DNA of 44,994 bases from an uncultured Acidimicrobiales bacterium (GTDB lineage: Bacteria; Actinomycetota; Acidimicrobiia; Acidimicrobiales; SZUA-35), in assembly GCA_937976305.1 (NCBI GenBank), contig CALJSB010000141.1:1-44994 (forward strand). The letters run 5' to 3'. Shown here one piece after another: positions 17,182 through 24,524 of the stretch; position 1 is the stretch's first letter, and the number at the start of each line of letters is the position of its first letter. A program made the translations under genes and the position numbers. The notes beneath the pieces are model-generated. The model had not been told where the DNA came from, searched no databases, and saw only the letters and a program-made list of their open reading frames with translations.

Positions 17182-17961
17182 ATGGGCCGGATCGACAAAG
17201 AAGCCAACGAGGCTGCCCGAGCCCAACGAGAAGCCGAACTCGCCGCGATTGGCGAGATTGACGAGATCGAGGACGAAGAGCTTGAACAGGGCTCACGTCG
17301 CTCCCGCAAAGATCGGTCAGACCAAGACGAGTCCGAAGACGAGGCCGTTGGCGCCGGCTTCAAACCCCGAGGTCGAGTCTTTTGGTTCTCAGTCGTTGCC
17401 CTACTGACGGTCGCCTACTTCGGCGCCAACTTCCTCGACGTGTGGTGGGCTTCGCGACAGAGCTACGAAGACACCTCATCGGCCGCGGTTGTGCTCGGTG
17501 CTGCCCAGTACAACGGCGAACCGTCACCGGCCCTGCGGGGAAGACTCGATACCGCAGCGGAGCTCTATGCGGCGGACAAGGTCGAATACATCGTGGTGAC
17601 CGGCGGCGGTCGTGAAGGCGACGCCACCACACAGGCAAAGGCGAGCTACGACTACCTCAGGTCGACTGCCGGGATCCCAGACGAGCGCCTGTTTCTCGAG
17701 GTGGAAGGCACCTCAACCTACGAAGAACTGGCCGCCTCATCACGCTTCCTTGCTCGAGAAGGCCTCACCGACGTGACCCTCGTGACCGACCCGTATCACG
17801 CCAGGCGAGCGTCGCTGGTCGCCGAAGAGGTCGGACTCACCGTCCAGGTGCACCCAACCGACGCCGGAGCCCCATTCAGCCGGCTCACCGAAGAGACGCT
17901 GGCTGTCTCGGCCGGGCGCATTCTCAGTTTCCGCCGGCTCGAACAAGTCATCACCGACTGA
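17182..17961 (+). CDS. YdcF-like (DUF218) membrane protein with charged N-terminal extension
   Basis: A 259-residue protein. The first 60 residues are strongly charged and helical (NEAARAQREAELAAIGEIDE, then EDEELEQGSRRSRKDRSD), followed by one membrane segment (FWFSVVALLTVAYFGANFL). The outer domain is of the YdcF/SanA type: AAVVLGAAQYNGEPSPALRGRLD, VEYIVVTGGGREGD, SRFLAREGLTDVTLVTDPYH. The family is linked to envelope integrity and vancomycin tolerance in other bacteria, but the reaction is unknown. The ATG at 17182 lies 2 nt after the gltX stop, so it is almost certainly read from the gltX transcript. The charged tail is an addition compared with typical DUF218 proteins. Confidence 0.85.
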   Translation: MGRIDKEANEAARAQREAELAAIGEIDEIEDEELEQGSRRSRKDRSDQDESEDEAVGAGFKPRGRVFWFSVVALLTVAYFGANFLDVWWASRQSYEDTSSAAVVLGAAQYNGEPSPALRGRLDTAAELYAADKVEYIVVTGGGREGDATTQAKASYDYLRSTAGIPDERLFLEVEGTSTYEELAASSRFLAREGLTDVTLVTDPYHARRASLVAEEVGLTVQVHPTDAGAPFSRLTEETLAVSAGRILSFRRLEQVITD

Positions 17962-18007
17962 GAACCGCCAGCAACCAAACGCGGGTGTTTGTGTGATGGT
18001 TGAGCGC

Positions 18008-18013
18008 TAGCCT
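18008..18013 (+). promoter_or_regulatory. putative -10 element of tRNA-Gln
   Basis: TAGCCT lies 14 nt before the mature 5-prime end of tRNA-Gln. The downstream tRNA-Glu has an equivalent TAGGCT at 15 nt, and this matching placement is the main support. No convincing -35 is seen. Confidence 0.35.
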
Positions 18014-18027
18014 CAAGGCTCCACCAT

Positions 18028-18102
18028 TCGGAGGTGGTGTAATCGGTAACACAGCTGGTTCTGGTCCAGTCGTTGGGGGTTCAAGTCCTCCCCTCCGAGC
18101 CA
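18028..18102 (+). tRNA. tRNA-Gln (anticodon CTG)
   Basis: A complete cloverleaf can be drawn: acceptor TCGGAGG/CCTCCGA, anticodon stem GCTGG/CCAGT around loop TTCTGGT with CTG at 18061-18063, T stem GGGGG/CCTCC around TTCAAGT, discriminator G at 18099, and an encoded CCA at 18100-18102. It decodes CAG, the preferred glutamine codon in high-GC genomes. Confidence 0.95.
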
Positions 18103-18147
18103 CAGTTTTGGAAGGTTCGCCTTTCTGACTGAGAAGTGAAAACAGCG

Positions 18148-18176
18148 TTGGGCGGCTCGCCGCTGATCGTTAGGCT
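18148..18176 (+). promoter_or_regulatory. putative tRNA-Glu promoter
   Basis: TTGGGC (18148-18153) and TAGGCT (18171-18176) are separated by 17 bp and end 15 nt before the mature tRNA-Glu. The spacing is right for a housekeeping sigma promoter; the -35 matches TTGACA in the first three bases and the last is C. Confidence 0.45.
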
Positions 18177-18191
18177 CGCTTCCGGTATCCA

Positions 18192-18264
18192 GCCCCGTTC
18201 GTCTAGCGGCCTAGGACGCTGGCTTCTCATGCCAGTAGCACGGGTTCAAATCCCGTACGGGGTA
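18192..18264 (+). tRNA. tRNA-Glu (anticodon CTC)
   Basis: The cloverleaf has acceptor GCCCCGT/ACGGGGT (one G:U at the end), anticodon stem CTGGC/GCCAG around TTCTCAT with CTC at 18226-18228, T stem ACGGG/CCCGT around TTCAAAT, and discriminator A at 18264. The following bases are CTG, so the CCA end is not encoded, unlike in the neighbouring tRNA-Gln. It decodes GAG. Confidence 0.95.
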
Positions 18265-18371
18265 CTGCTTTTCCCGCATCAGCTCGACCAACGCTCGCTT
18301 CGCTCGCTGATCGAGCTTCGCTCAGGGGGCCTCGTGGATTGGTTGGTTGCGGGGGTGCCGGGGAGGCCGGG

Positions 18372-18905
18372 GTGATTGAGACTGAGCGGTTGGTTGTTCG
18401 GTTGCCGGTTGAAGGTGACCGTGCTCGGTTTGTTGAGCTGTTCACCAATTCGTCGTTCACCGTCTTCTCCGATGGCGTGCACGATGTGCCGGGCGCCAAT
18501 GAGCGCTTCGACGAGATGCTGAAGCTCGCGTCGTCGGTGCCATACGCCAAAGGTCCGATCATCGAAAAGTCGACCGGAACGATCGTTGGCTACACCGGGG
18601 CCGGAACCATTGTGTTCGAGGGTGAGGAGCGACTCGAGTGGGGCTGGCGTCTCGCTCGTGAGGCGAGGGGTCGGGGGTATGCGACCGAAGCGACCGAGGC
18701 GTTGCTGGCGTACGCAGACAGCGTCGACAACGGCGAGATGCTCTGCCTCATCGCGATCGACAACCACTCGTCGAAGCGTGTGGCTGAGAAGGTCGGGTTC
18801 CGGGCGTGGCGCCAGATCGACTGGGACGGTGACCCAGATGACAAGACCGATCTGCTCCTTCGCGCCATCGGCAGCGGTGGACCCGCGCTGCGAAGGCCAG
18901 AGTGA
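18372..18905 (+). CDS. GNAT family N-acetyltransferase (RimJ/RimL type)
   Basis: A 177-residue acetyltransferase of the Acetyltransf_3 type, starting IETERLVVRLP after the initiator. The acetyl-CoA site is REARGRGYATEATEALLAYA (about residues 95-115), and the typical NHSSKRVAEKVGFR follows near residue 138. These enzymes transfer acetyl groups from acetyl-CoA to an N-terminus, a small amine or an antibiotic; the substrate is not readable. I chose the GTG at 18372 because GGGAGG lies 5-6 nt upstream, and the frame extension to 18339 has no family content. It follows the two tRNA genes and converges on the GPH transporter with a 10-nt gap. Confidence 0.88.
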   Translation: MIETERLVVRLPVEGDRARFVELFTNSSFTVFSDGVHDVPGANERFDEMLKLASSVPYAKGPIIEKSTGTIVGYTGAGTIVFEGEERLEWGWRLAREARGRGYATEATEALLAYADSVDNGEMLCLIAIDNHSSKRVAEKVGFRAWRQIDWDGDPDDKTDLLLRAIGSGGPALRRPE

Positions 18906-18915
18906 GAGGCAGGCG

Positions 18916-20319
18916 TCACTCAGCGAGTTCGCGCCGAAGCCGATCTTCGTCGTAACCCCGAAACAGGAATGCGGCGAGGCCGTACAGCACAACACCGGCA
19001 AGTCCCGAGAGACGAATGCCGAGATCGTCGCCGACATCTCGGCCAAACGATGTGAGCAGCGCAAACAAGATCACGCCGACCGTCTGGCTGATCTTCTGCA
19101 TGAAGGTGCGGGCAGCAAAGAACATGGCCGCGGTGGCCTCGCCCGTGGTCCGGGCCGAGTGCTCAGCGATGTCGGTCAGAATCCAGCCCGGCAGCACGCT
19201 CAGAATGGCGAACGGGATCGAGAAGACAGCGATGAGCACGATTGCTTGCACAACCGATGGCACCGGGTAGCGGCCGAGAAATGCCACACCGAAGAACGTG
19301 ATCGACGAGACACCGAAGGCAACGACCACGAGTTGCTTGCCGCTTCGCTTCTTGGCCTGTTTGTTGACGATCGGATACAGCACCATCGCAACAACGACCA
19401 TCAGCAGAAGCAGCGCACTGCTCCAGATCTCCTCGAGTTCGAGCAGGACCGTGACGTAGAAGAGCAAACCGGTCTGGATGATCATGAGGCCGCAGAAGTA
19501 GGCGAAGTCAGCGGCGAGGTAGTAGCGAAAGAAGGGGCTCGCCATCACGATGCCGATCGACTTGCGCAGTGGTTGTGACGTTGGTTCGCTTCTGGCGTAA
19601 CGGGGCTCGTCGATCGTCCTGCCGGGCACCAGCATCGCGATGCCGGCAATCGTGCACACGGTGACCACCGCGCCCTGCCATGCTCGCACCGTCTCGAGAC
19701 CGAATGACTCAAACAGCGCAGCCAGTCCCGGCGTCATGGCGGCAAACACGATGCCGACGGCCCACGAGACCGAGCTCCACGTCGCCAAGTCGAGCCGTTG
19801 TTCTGCTGTCTTCCCGAGATCGGCAACGAGCGAAAAGGCCGGGGTGACGTAGGCGGTGAGGGCGATGTAGAGCACCACCTGCACACCAAGGAGCCACACG
19901 ATGTTTGAGCCGCTTTCGTTGCCGCTCGGAGGAACAAACATCAGGATCGTTGCGACTGCTGCGGGGATCGCCGACCAGTTCATGAACGGAATTCGTCGAC
20001 CCTTCGGGTGGGTCGAACGATCAGAGAACATCGCGATCAGGGGGTCGGTGATGGCATCGGTCAACCGCCCGGCGGCAGCAATGAGCACAACCGCATTGAG
20101 GACGACCAGAAACGTGGCGTCGGTGACGAGTTGGGGCAGCCCCGCCTCGGCCGGTGGCAGATAGAAGAACACCAACAGGATCCCGATCAGGTTGATCAGG
20201 ATCGACATGCCGCCGTGGCCGACCGACAGACCGACAATCAGCTTTGTCGGGAGCGGTTCTACGCCGTTTGAGGCATGCAAGCTGGGCACTGGATCGTCAG
20301 TGGTTGGCTCGGGCGTCAC
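18916..20319 (-). CDS. MFS transporter of the GPH (glycoside-pentoside-hexuronide) type
   Basis: A 467-residue protein with about twelve membrane segments. The cytoplasmic loop after the second or third helix reads AAGRLTDAITDPLIAMFSDR followed by STHPKGRRIPFM, close to the MFS_2 signature of sugar:cation symporters. Many members import glycosides or hexuronides with H+ or Na+; others move lysolipids, so the substrate is open. The GTG at 20319 is used: TAGAGT on the minus strand (20327-20332) ends 7 nt before it, and the next Met lies inside the first helix. It shares a 37-bp divergent start region with the lipoprotein at 20357. Confidence 0.85.
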   Translation of the reverse strand: MTPEPTTDDPVPSLHASNGVEPLPTKLIVGLSVGHGGMSILINLIGILLVFFYLPPAEAGLPQLVTDATFLVVLNAVVLIAAAGRLTDAITDPLIAMFSDRSTHPKGRRIPFMNWSAIPAAVATILMFVPPSGNESGSNIVWLLGVQVVLYIALTAYVTPAFSLVADLGKTAEQRLDLATWSSVSWAVGIVFAAMTPGLAALFESFGLETVRAWQGAVVTVCTIAGIAMLVPGRTIDEPRYARSEPTSQPLRKSIGIVMASPFFRYYLAADFAYFCGLMIIQTGLLFYVTVLLELEEIWSSALLLLMVVVAMVLYPIVNKQAKKRSGKQLVVVAFGVSSITFFGVAFLGRYPVPSVVQAIVLIAVFSIPFAILSVLPGWILTDIAEHSARTTGEATAAMFFAARTFMQKISQTVGVILFALLTSFGRDVGDDLGIRLSGLAGVVLYGLAAFLFRGYDEDRLRRELAE

Positions 20320-20356
20320 CGCGGCAACTCTAGGACTGCACAGATAGCGTCAAGCC
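20320..20356. promoter_or_regulatory. compact divergent leaderless promoters
   Basis: The minus-strand -10 TAGAGT (20327-20332) and the plus-strand -10 TAGCGT (20345-20350) are 12 bp apart and end 7 and 6 nt before their start codons. Each -35 region therefore falls over or beyond the opposing gene start, so the two polymerase footprints overlap. Confidence 0.5.
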
Positions 20357-20785
20357 GTGGACTGCCCAGAAATCGGTCGTCGAGCGAACTGGCTCGTGTG
20401 CGTAGCCTTTGCCGTCGGGTTTTTGGCCACGGCATGCACCACCGAAGAGCCGACGGCCATCGATTTCACTGCCAACAACGACGCCACCACCGTGCCGTTG
20501 CACGACACCGACGATGGATCTGCCGGTGGTCTCACTGACGCTCCCGCCGATGGCTCGGCCGACCCGAACTCGGCCCAGCGGTCGATGGTGTTTGGCCTGG
20601 CTGAGCAGCAGTGTCTCGACGATCCCGAGCTGGCGCAGGGAGTCGTCCAGATTGCGATGCCCGACACGGGTGAGGTCGTCAACGAAGTGTCGGTGGAGTG
20701 CGACGAGGTTCGGGCCCGCGCCGACGCCGGCGAGCCAGCGGGTGTCGAGCTCATTCCGGAAGAGCTCCGCCCCGACGGCAGTTAG
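20357..20785 (+). CDS. small secreted lipoprotein of unknown function
   Basis: A 142-residue protein with a lipoprotein signal: WLVCVAFAVGFLATACTTEE, lipobox LATAC with the modified Cys near residue 27. The mature part is acidic and rich in Thr, Asp and Ala (about residues 30-75), followed by a short folded-looking segment with two cysteines (AEQQCLDDPELAQGV and VSVECDEVRARADAGE) that could form a disulfide. It should be anchored on the outer face of the membrane. The GTG start follows TAGCGT by 6 nt, a leaderless arrangement. It converges on the crcB pair with 12 nt between the stops. No homologous family is recognised. Confidence 0.75.
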   Translation: MDCPEIGRRANWLVCVAFAVGFLATACTTEEPTAIDFTANNDATTVPLHDTDDGSAGGLTDAPADGSADPNSAQRSMVFGLAEQQCLDDPELAQGVVQIAMPDTGEVVNEVSVECDEVRARADAGEPAGVELIPEELRPDGS

Positions 20786-20797
20786 CCCTTCGGGTGT

Positions 20798-21145
20798 TCA
20801 GAGCTGTAGACCCAACCAGGCCGCAGCGACGCCAACGACCAGGGTTGTTGCGAGATAGCTCGCCGCAGTGGTCCACCGTCCGCTTCGTATTCGGTCCATG
20901 ACCTCAAGCGCCAGGGTCGACCACGTCGAGAGAGCGCCAAGCAGCCCAACGCCAATCGCCGTGCCGAGGTCACCGAACTGGCCGTGGATCACGCCGAGGG
21001 CGAACGCCGCGCCGACGTTAGCGACGAGCGTCCCAGCGGGCCATCCACCGACTGCTTCGTTGCCCCATCGGGCCAGCACCAGTCGGACGACGGCACCGAG
21101 CCCGCCCAATCCAACAACTCCGAGGGCAACCACCAAACCCGTCAT
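20798..21145 (-). CDS. crcB: CrcB/FluC fluoride channel subunit, divergent copy
   Basis: A 115-residue four-helix membrane protein of the fluoride channel family. GGLGAVVRLVLARWG and GTLVANVGAAFALG fit the first two helices, including the pore-lining Asn. The third-helix motif that is normally GGLTTFSTF reads GALSTWSTLALE, so both phenylalanines of the Phe box are replaced (Trp and Leu). FluC proteins assemble as antiparallel dimers and expel cytoplasmic fluoride. The adjacent canonical copy overlaps this one by 4 nt, which suggests a heterodimer with one degenerate half, a layout known in Gram-positive bacteria. Confidence 0.9.
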   Translation of the reverse strand: MTGLVVALGVVGLGGLGAVVRLVLARWGNEAVGGWPAGTLVANVGAAFALGVIHGQFGDLGTAIGVGLLGALSTWSTLALEVMDRIRSGRWTTAASYLATTLVVGVAAAWLGLQL

Positions 21146-21525
21146 GTTCGCCGTCCAATCGACCGTGAACCGAGTGCAAAGCCTGCGAACGCAGCGCTCA
21201 CAGCTCCGAACACCGTGATGGCCACGAGGCCGATGCCATCAGCAATGTCGCCGCGGTCCAGCCAGCTCGCGACGTCGAGGGCGAAGGTGGAAAATGTGGT
21301 GAGGCCGCCGCAGAAGCCGACGCCAATCGCCGTCCACGTCGCAGAGTTGCGATAGCGGGCTGCGAGCCAACCCAACACGAGCGCACCAAGCACATTGAGA
21401 GCCAAGGTTGTCCCCGCGCCCGGCAGCGCCAGTGTGATGCCGTGGCGAATGAGCGCCCCGGTTGCGCCACCAAGCGCAACGAGTCGGACTTGAGCTGACA
21501 AGTCCCGTCGGGCAGGTGAGGTCAC
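21142..21525 (-). CDS. crcB: CrcB/FluC fluoride channel subunit, canonical copy
   Basis: A 127-residue member of the same family, with VRLVALGGATGALIRHGIT, TTLALNVLGALVLGWL and the full GFCGGLTTFSTFALD motif, so the pore Asn, the TTFSTF residues and the Phe box are all present. The start is a GTG at 21525; GACACT ends 6 nt upstream, close to the leaderless pattern but with G in the first position. Its end overlaps the start of the divergent copy. It would give fluoride export together with its partner. It is divergent from the hydrolase at 21597. I see no fluoride riboswitch in the 71 bp between them. Confidence 0.92.
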   Translation of the reverse strand: MTSPARRDLSAQVRLVALGGATGALIRHGITLALPGAGTTLALNVLGALVLGWLAARYRNSATWTAIGVGFCGGLTTFSTFALDVASWLDRGDIADGIGLVAITVFGAVSAAFAGFALGSRSIGRRT

Positions 21526-21596
21526 GTCGTCAGTGTGTCCGAGGATTGCGTCGCTCCGGCGGCTCTGAGCTCAAGTGCCGCAGATACCCTCGCCCC

Positions 21597-22415
21597 ATGG
21601 CTGCGCCAGCGTCCACCAGCGACCTCCTCGAAACCCACGATGGGTTGACCCAACTCCAGCGCCGCTGGCCAGCGGCGAACCCCAAAGCTGCCCTGCTCTT
21701 GGTGCACGGAATCGGTGAGCATTCTGGCCGCTATGAGCATGTCGGCGCAGCCCTCGCCGATCGTGGCATCGACGTGCTGTCGTTCGACAATCGAGGCTTC
21801 GGACAAAGCGGTGGCCGCCGAGCGTTCGTCAACTCATTCGACGAGTTCTTGGCCGATATCGAGCCGCTGCTCGCCGACCGACGCGAGCTCGGAGTGCCGA
21901 CGGTGCTGATGGGGCACTCGCTCGGGGGGCTCATCGCGTCGACCTACCTCACGAGCAACCGGCCACAGCCCGACCTTGCCGTCTTGAGCGCCCCGGCTCT
22001 ACTCGCCGAAGTGCCGGCTTGGCAGCGGATCGCTGCGCCAGTCGTTGGTCGGATTGCTCCAAAGTTGTTCATCCCGGCCAAGATCGACGGCGAGATTCTG
22101 AGTCGTGACGTCGAGGTGCAACAGGCCTACGTCAATGACCCGCTGGTCATCGCCGGTGCAACCGCAGGGTTGGGTCTCGAGATCTTCAAGGCAATGGAAT
22201 CGACGATGGCACGCATCAGCAAGGTTGGTATGCCGACCTACGTGCTGCATGGCGACAGCGACGAGCTCGTGCCCCCGGCTGCCTCAGCCCCGCTCGGTGA
22301 TCTCGAAAACGTGACAAGAGTCCTGTGGCCCGGTCTTCGCCATGAGTGCATGAACGAGCCGGAGAAGGACCAAGTGATCGCCGGTATCGCCGACTGGATT
22401 CTGCAAAACGTCTGA
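21597..22415 (+). CDS. monoacylglycerol lipase-like alpha/beta hydrolase
   Basis: A 272-residue Hydrolase_4 type enzyme. LLVHGIGEHSGRYEHVGAAL gives the oxyanion-hole HG and cap start, LSFDNRGFGQSGG follows, the nucleophile elbow is GHSLGG with Ser near residue 108, the acid is in YVLHGDSDELVPP, and the catalytic His is in LRHECMNEPEK. The closest family is monoacylglycerol lipase and lysophospholipase, which release fatty acids from acylglycerols. There is no signal peptide. The ATG at 21597 is chosen over longer frames because TACCCT ends 6 nt before it and upstream sequence is opposite crcB. It converges on the membrane protein gene at 22431. Confidence 0.9.
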   Translation: MAAPASTSDLLETHDGLTQLQRRWPAANPKAALLLVHGIGEHSGRYEHVGAALADRGIDVLSFDNRGFGQSGGRRAFVNSFDEFLADIEPLLADRRELGVPTVLMGHSLGGLIASTYLTSNRPQPDLAVLSAPALLAEVPAWQRIAAPVVGRIAPKLFIPAKIDGEILSRDVEVQQAYVNDPLVIAGATAGLGLEIFKAMESTMARISKVGMPTYVLHGDSDELVPPAASAPLGDLENVTRVLWPGLRHECMNEPEKDQVIAGIADWILQNV

Positions 22416-22430
22416 CGCTTCGCCGGTGAC

Positions 22431-23729
22431 TCAGTCGCTTGGCGGCGACTCGACGTTGCCGTCACCGTCGACGTAGCCAACGCCCTCAATCCACTGCCGC
22501 ACCGGTTTCGGAGCTGAACCATCCGGGTTGGTGAGGGCCCACACATCCTGGTTGGCGGCTGCGGCTGTTGCTTGCGGTTGTCCGACAGCTCGGGGCTGAG
22601 CTTGTGTCGCAGGTTGAGCGCCGGGGCCAGGGCGAGCCTGTGCTGGTCTCGTTCGGTTGGCTGCGTCGTCGTTGGCTCGAGCGACTGCCTGGCGCTGGGC
22701 CAGTTGACGTTGGGCCTGTTGACGTTGGGCCGTTGAGAGTTGTTGGGGTCGGGGCTGAGCCACCGTTGGATCTGCCGTCGCTGACCGATTGGGACGCGGG
22801 ACGGGGTCTTGTGTTCGACCCCTGATGTTCGATACCTGGCCGACGGTTGGACGGCTCTGAGCGCGAGCAGGAGCTGCCGCTTCGATGGGGCGCTTCGCCC
22901 CTCTGGGTTGAATCGCGGTTGCTCCCTGTCGTGCCGACGCAGCAGACCAGAAGAACGAGACGCCGAGCACAACAGCGCCGATCACTGCGAGGATCACGGC
23001 CGGTGGAATCATGGCGCCGAAGAACACGTCGATGATGGCGGCGACGATGGCGGATGAGGTCGGTGCGACTCGACTGGCAATCCAGGGAACCCCGAACCCC
23101 ACCACCAGCCAGAACGCGGCCGTGCCAAATGCCCAGAACGCCAGGCGACGCAGCACCGACGGTCGATCGTTCGTGACAACGAGGGCAAGAAGTGCCCCGA
23201 TGGCTGCGGCCGCAGCGGCCAACACCGTGAATCGGTCGACAAAGTTCTTCACCGCACCGAGGCGAGCGAGACCGGAGGTTGGCAGCGTGACGGCGATCTC
23301 CGGCACCTCAGGCACAACCGTTGCTAGTTCGGGTCTGATCTCGACCAGGGAGGCCCGAGCGGCGGCGCCGATGGCGCTGGCATCAACGGTGACGGGTTCA
23401 TCGTTGCCTTCGAGGGCGTTGCGGTGGGTGCGGACGATGCCGTCGCGCACGACGGCTTGGACCGACGGGTCATCGAGCGCCGTGTCGGCGGCTTGCTCCA
23501 ACAGTTGGTCGGGAACCGCAGGTGCTCCGTTCGGGAGCGCTCCGCCAATCCCGGCGGCGAGACGATCGACGAGGGCGGCGCGCAGCTGTTCGTTTTCGAA
23601 GAGCTGGTCGGCCAATCGTTCAGAGCGGCCTGGATCGAGCACCGTGCGCGTCATCGTGAAGCCGGCCCAGGCCATTGAGGCCACCCAGAGCGACAAGCCG
23701 AGTACGAGCCCGGCAAGACCTTTGCGCAT
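22431..23729 (-). CDS. membrane protein with long Gln/Ala/Pro-rich tail
   Basis: A 432-residue protein. An N-terminal hydrophobic segment (LAGLVLGLSLWVASMAWAGF) is followed by an extracytoplasmic domain of about 160 residues that contains RLADQLFENEQLRAALVDRL and DDPSVQAVVRDGIVRTH. Three or four more membrane segments follow (FTVLAAAAAAIGALLALV, LAFWAFGTAAFWLVVGF, PPAVILAVIGAVVLGVSFF). The last 150 residues are a disordered tail rich in Gln, Arg, Pro and Ala with short repeats such as QRQQAQRQLAQRQ; on the DNA an 18-bp unit is repeated near 22700-22735. The ATG at 23729 has GAGG 7-8 nt upstream. No function is known; the plan resembles actinobacterial membrane proteins that face the cell wall. 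Confidence 0.75.
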   Translation of the reverse strand: MRKGLAGLVLGLSLWVASMAWAGFTMTRTVLDPGRSERLADQLFENEQLRAALVDRLAAGIGGALPNGAPAVPDQLLEQAADTALDDPSVQAVVRDGIVRTHRNALEGNDEPVTVDASAIGAAARASLVEIRPELATVVPEVPEIAVTLPTSGLARLGAVKNFVDRFTVLAAAAAAIGALLALVVTNDRPSVLRRLAFWAFGTAAFWLVVGFGVPWIASRVAPTSSAIVAAIIDVFFGAMIPPAVILAVIGAVVLGVSFFWSAASARQGATAIQPRGAKRPIEAAAPARAQSRPTVGQVSNIRGRTQDPVPRPNRSATADPTVAQPRPQQLSTAQRQQAQRQLAQRQAVARANDDAANRTRPAQARPGPGAQPATQAQPRAVGQPQATAAAANQDVWALTNPDGSAPKPVRQWIEGVGYVDGDGNVESPPSD

Positions 23730-23778
23730 CCGACCATCCTCGCATCTGGAGAGGCCTGACCGGGGTAGCGTTGCCGGA

Positions 23779-24513
23779 ATGTCGACCCTCGAAGCGCTGC
23801 TGATCTTTGGCGGCGGTGTCTTCGCTGGAGTCATCAACTCGATGGCTGGAGGCGGTTCGCTGTTGACCGTGCCGCTGTTGGCGCTTGGTGGCGTTGAAGG
23901 TCTGTTCGCCAATGGCACCAACCGTGTGGCGGTCGTGATCCAGAACGGCAGCTCGGCTTTTGGCTACAGCAGGAAGGGCGTGGGCGGTCTCAAACAGGCG
24001 CTGCCTGTCGTTGCCCCTGCGCTGCCTGGCGCGATCGTCGGTGCCCTCGTGGTGTCGCAGATCGACGATGAGCTCTTCGAACAGATCTTCGGGTTCTTGA
24101 TGATTCCGCTGTTGGTCATGGCGGTGTGGCGGCCCAAGACGTCGGAGGCCCCAGAACCGTGGCCCGTTTGGCTGTCGAGCATCGTGTTCTTCTCGGTTGG
24201 GTTCTACGCAGGAGCCATTCAGGCCGGGGTCGGTCTGATCCTGCTGCTCGTTCTGTCGCGAGTTGGTCACGACCTCGTCACGGCCAACGCCATCAAGACG
24301 GTGGTGATCCTGGCCGTGTCGATCGTGGCCCTGGTGATCTTCGTGTCGCAGGGCCAAGTCCGCTGGCTGGCCGCGCTCGTGCTCTCGGCGGGCATGGGGC
24401 TCGGTGGCTACGTCGGGGCCAACATCGCCGTTGAAGGCGGCGAGAAGGTGATTAAGCCCGTTCTTGTGGTGTCCGTGTTGGCCCTCGCGGGCCGGATGAT
24501 CGGCCTCTATTAG
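23779..24513 (+). CDS. TSUP family (TauE/SafE) transporter
   Basis: A 244-residue membrane protein with about eight helices. FGGGVFAGVINSMAGGGSLLTVPLL is the hallmark N-terminal repeat, matched in the second half by VGFYAGAIQAGVGLILLLVL. TauE/SafE proteins move sulfite, sulfoacetate or other sulfur-containing anions, though substrates differ. The ATG at 23779 is preferred because TAGCGT ends 7 nt before it; the frame is open much further upstream, but that sequence is opposite the neighbouring gene. It is divergent from the Gln-rich membrane protein and converges on map. Confidence 0.9.
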   Translation: MSTLEALLIFGGGVFAGVINSMAGGGSLLTVPLLALGGVEGLFANGTNRVAVVIQNGSSAFGYSRKGVGGLKQALPVVAPALPGAIVGALVVSQIDDELFEQIFGFLMIPLLVMAVWRPKTSEAPEPWPVWLSSIVFFSVGFYAGAIQAGVGLILLLVLSRVGHDLVTANAIKTVVILAVSIVALVIFVSQGQVRWLAALVLSAGMGLGGYVGANIAVEGGEKVIKPVLVVSVLALAGRMIGLY

Positions 24514-24524
24514 GTCGAGAGGGA

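Noticed and set aside
18267..18330. Intrinsic terminator after tRNA-Glu
   Set aside because: AGCTCGA and TCGAGCT can pair, but the loop of about 20 nt and the absence of a T-tract make this unconvincing.
21526..21596. Fluoride riboswitch for the crcB pair
   Set aside because: The gap is short, the canonical crcB gene appears nearly leaderless, and no riboswitch-like pseudoknot could be drawn.
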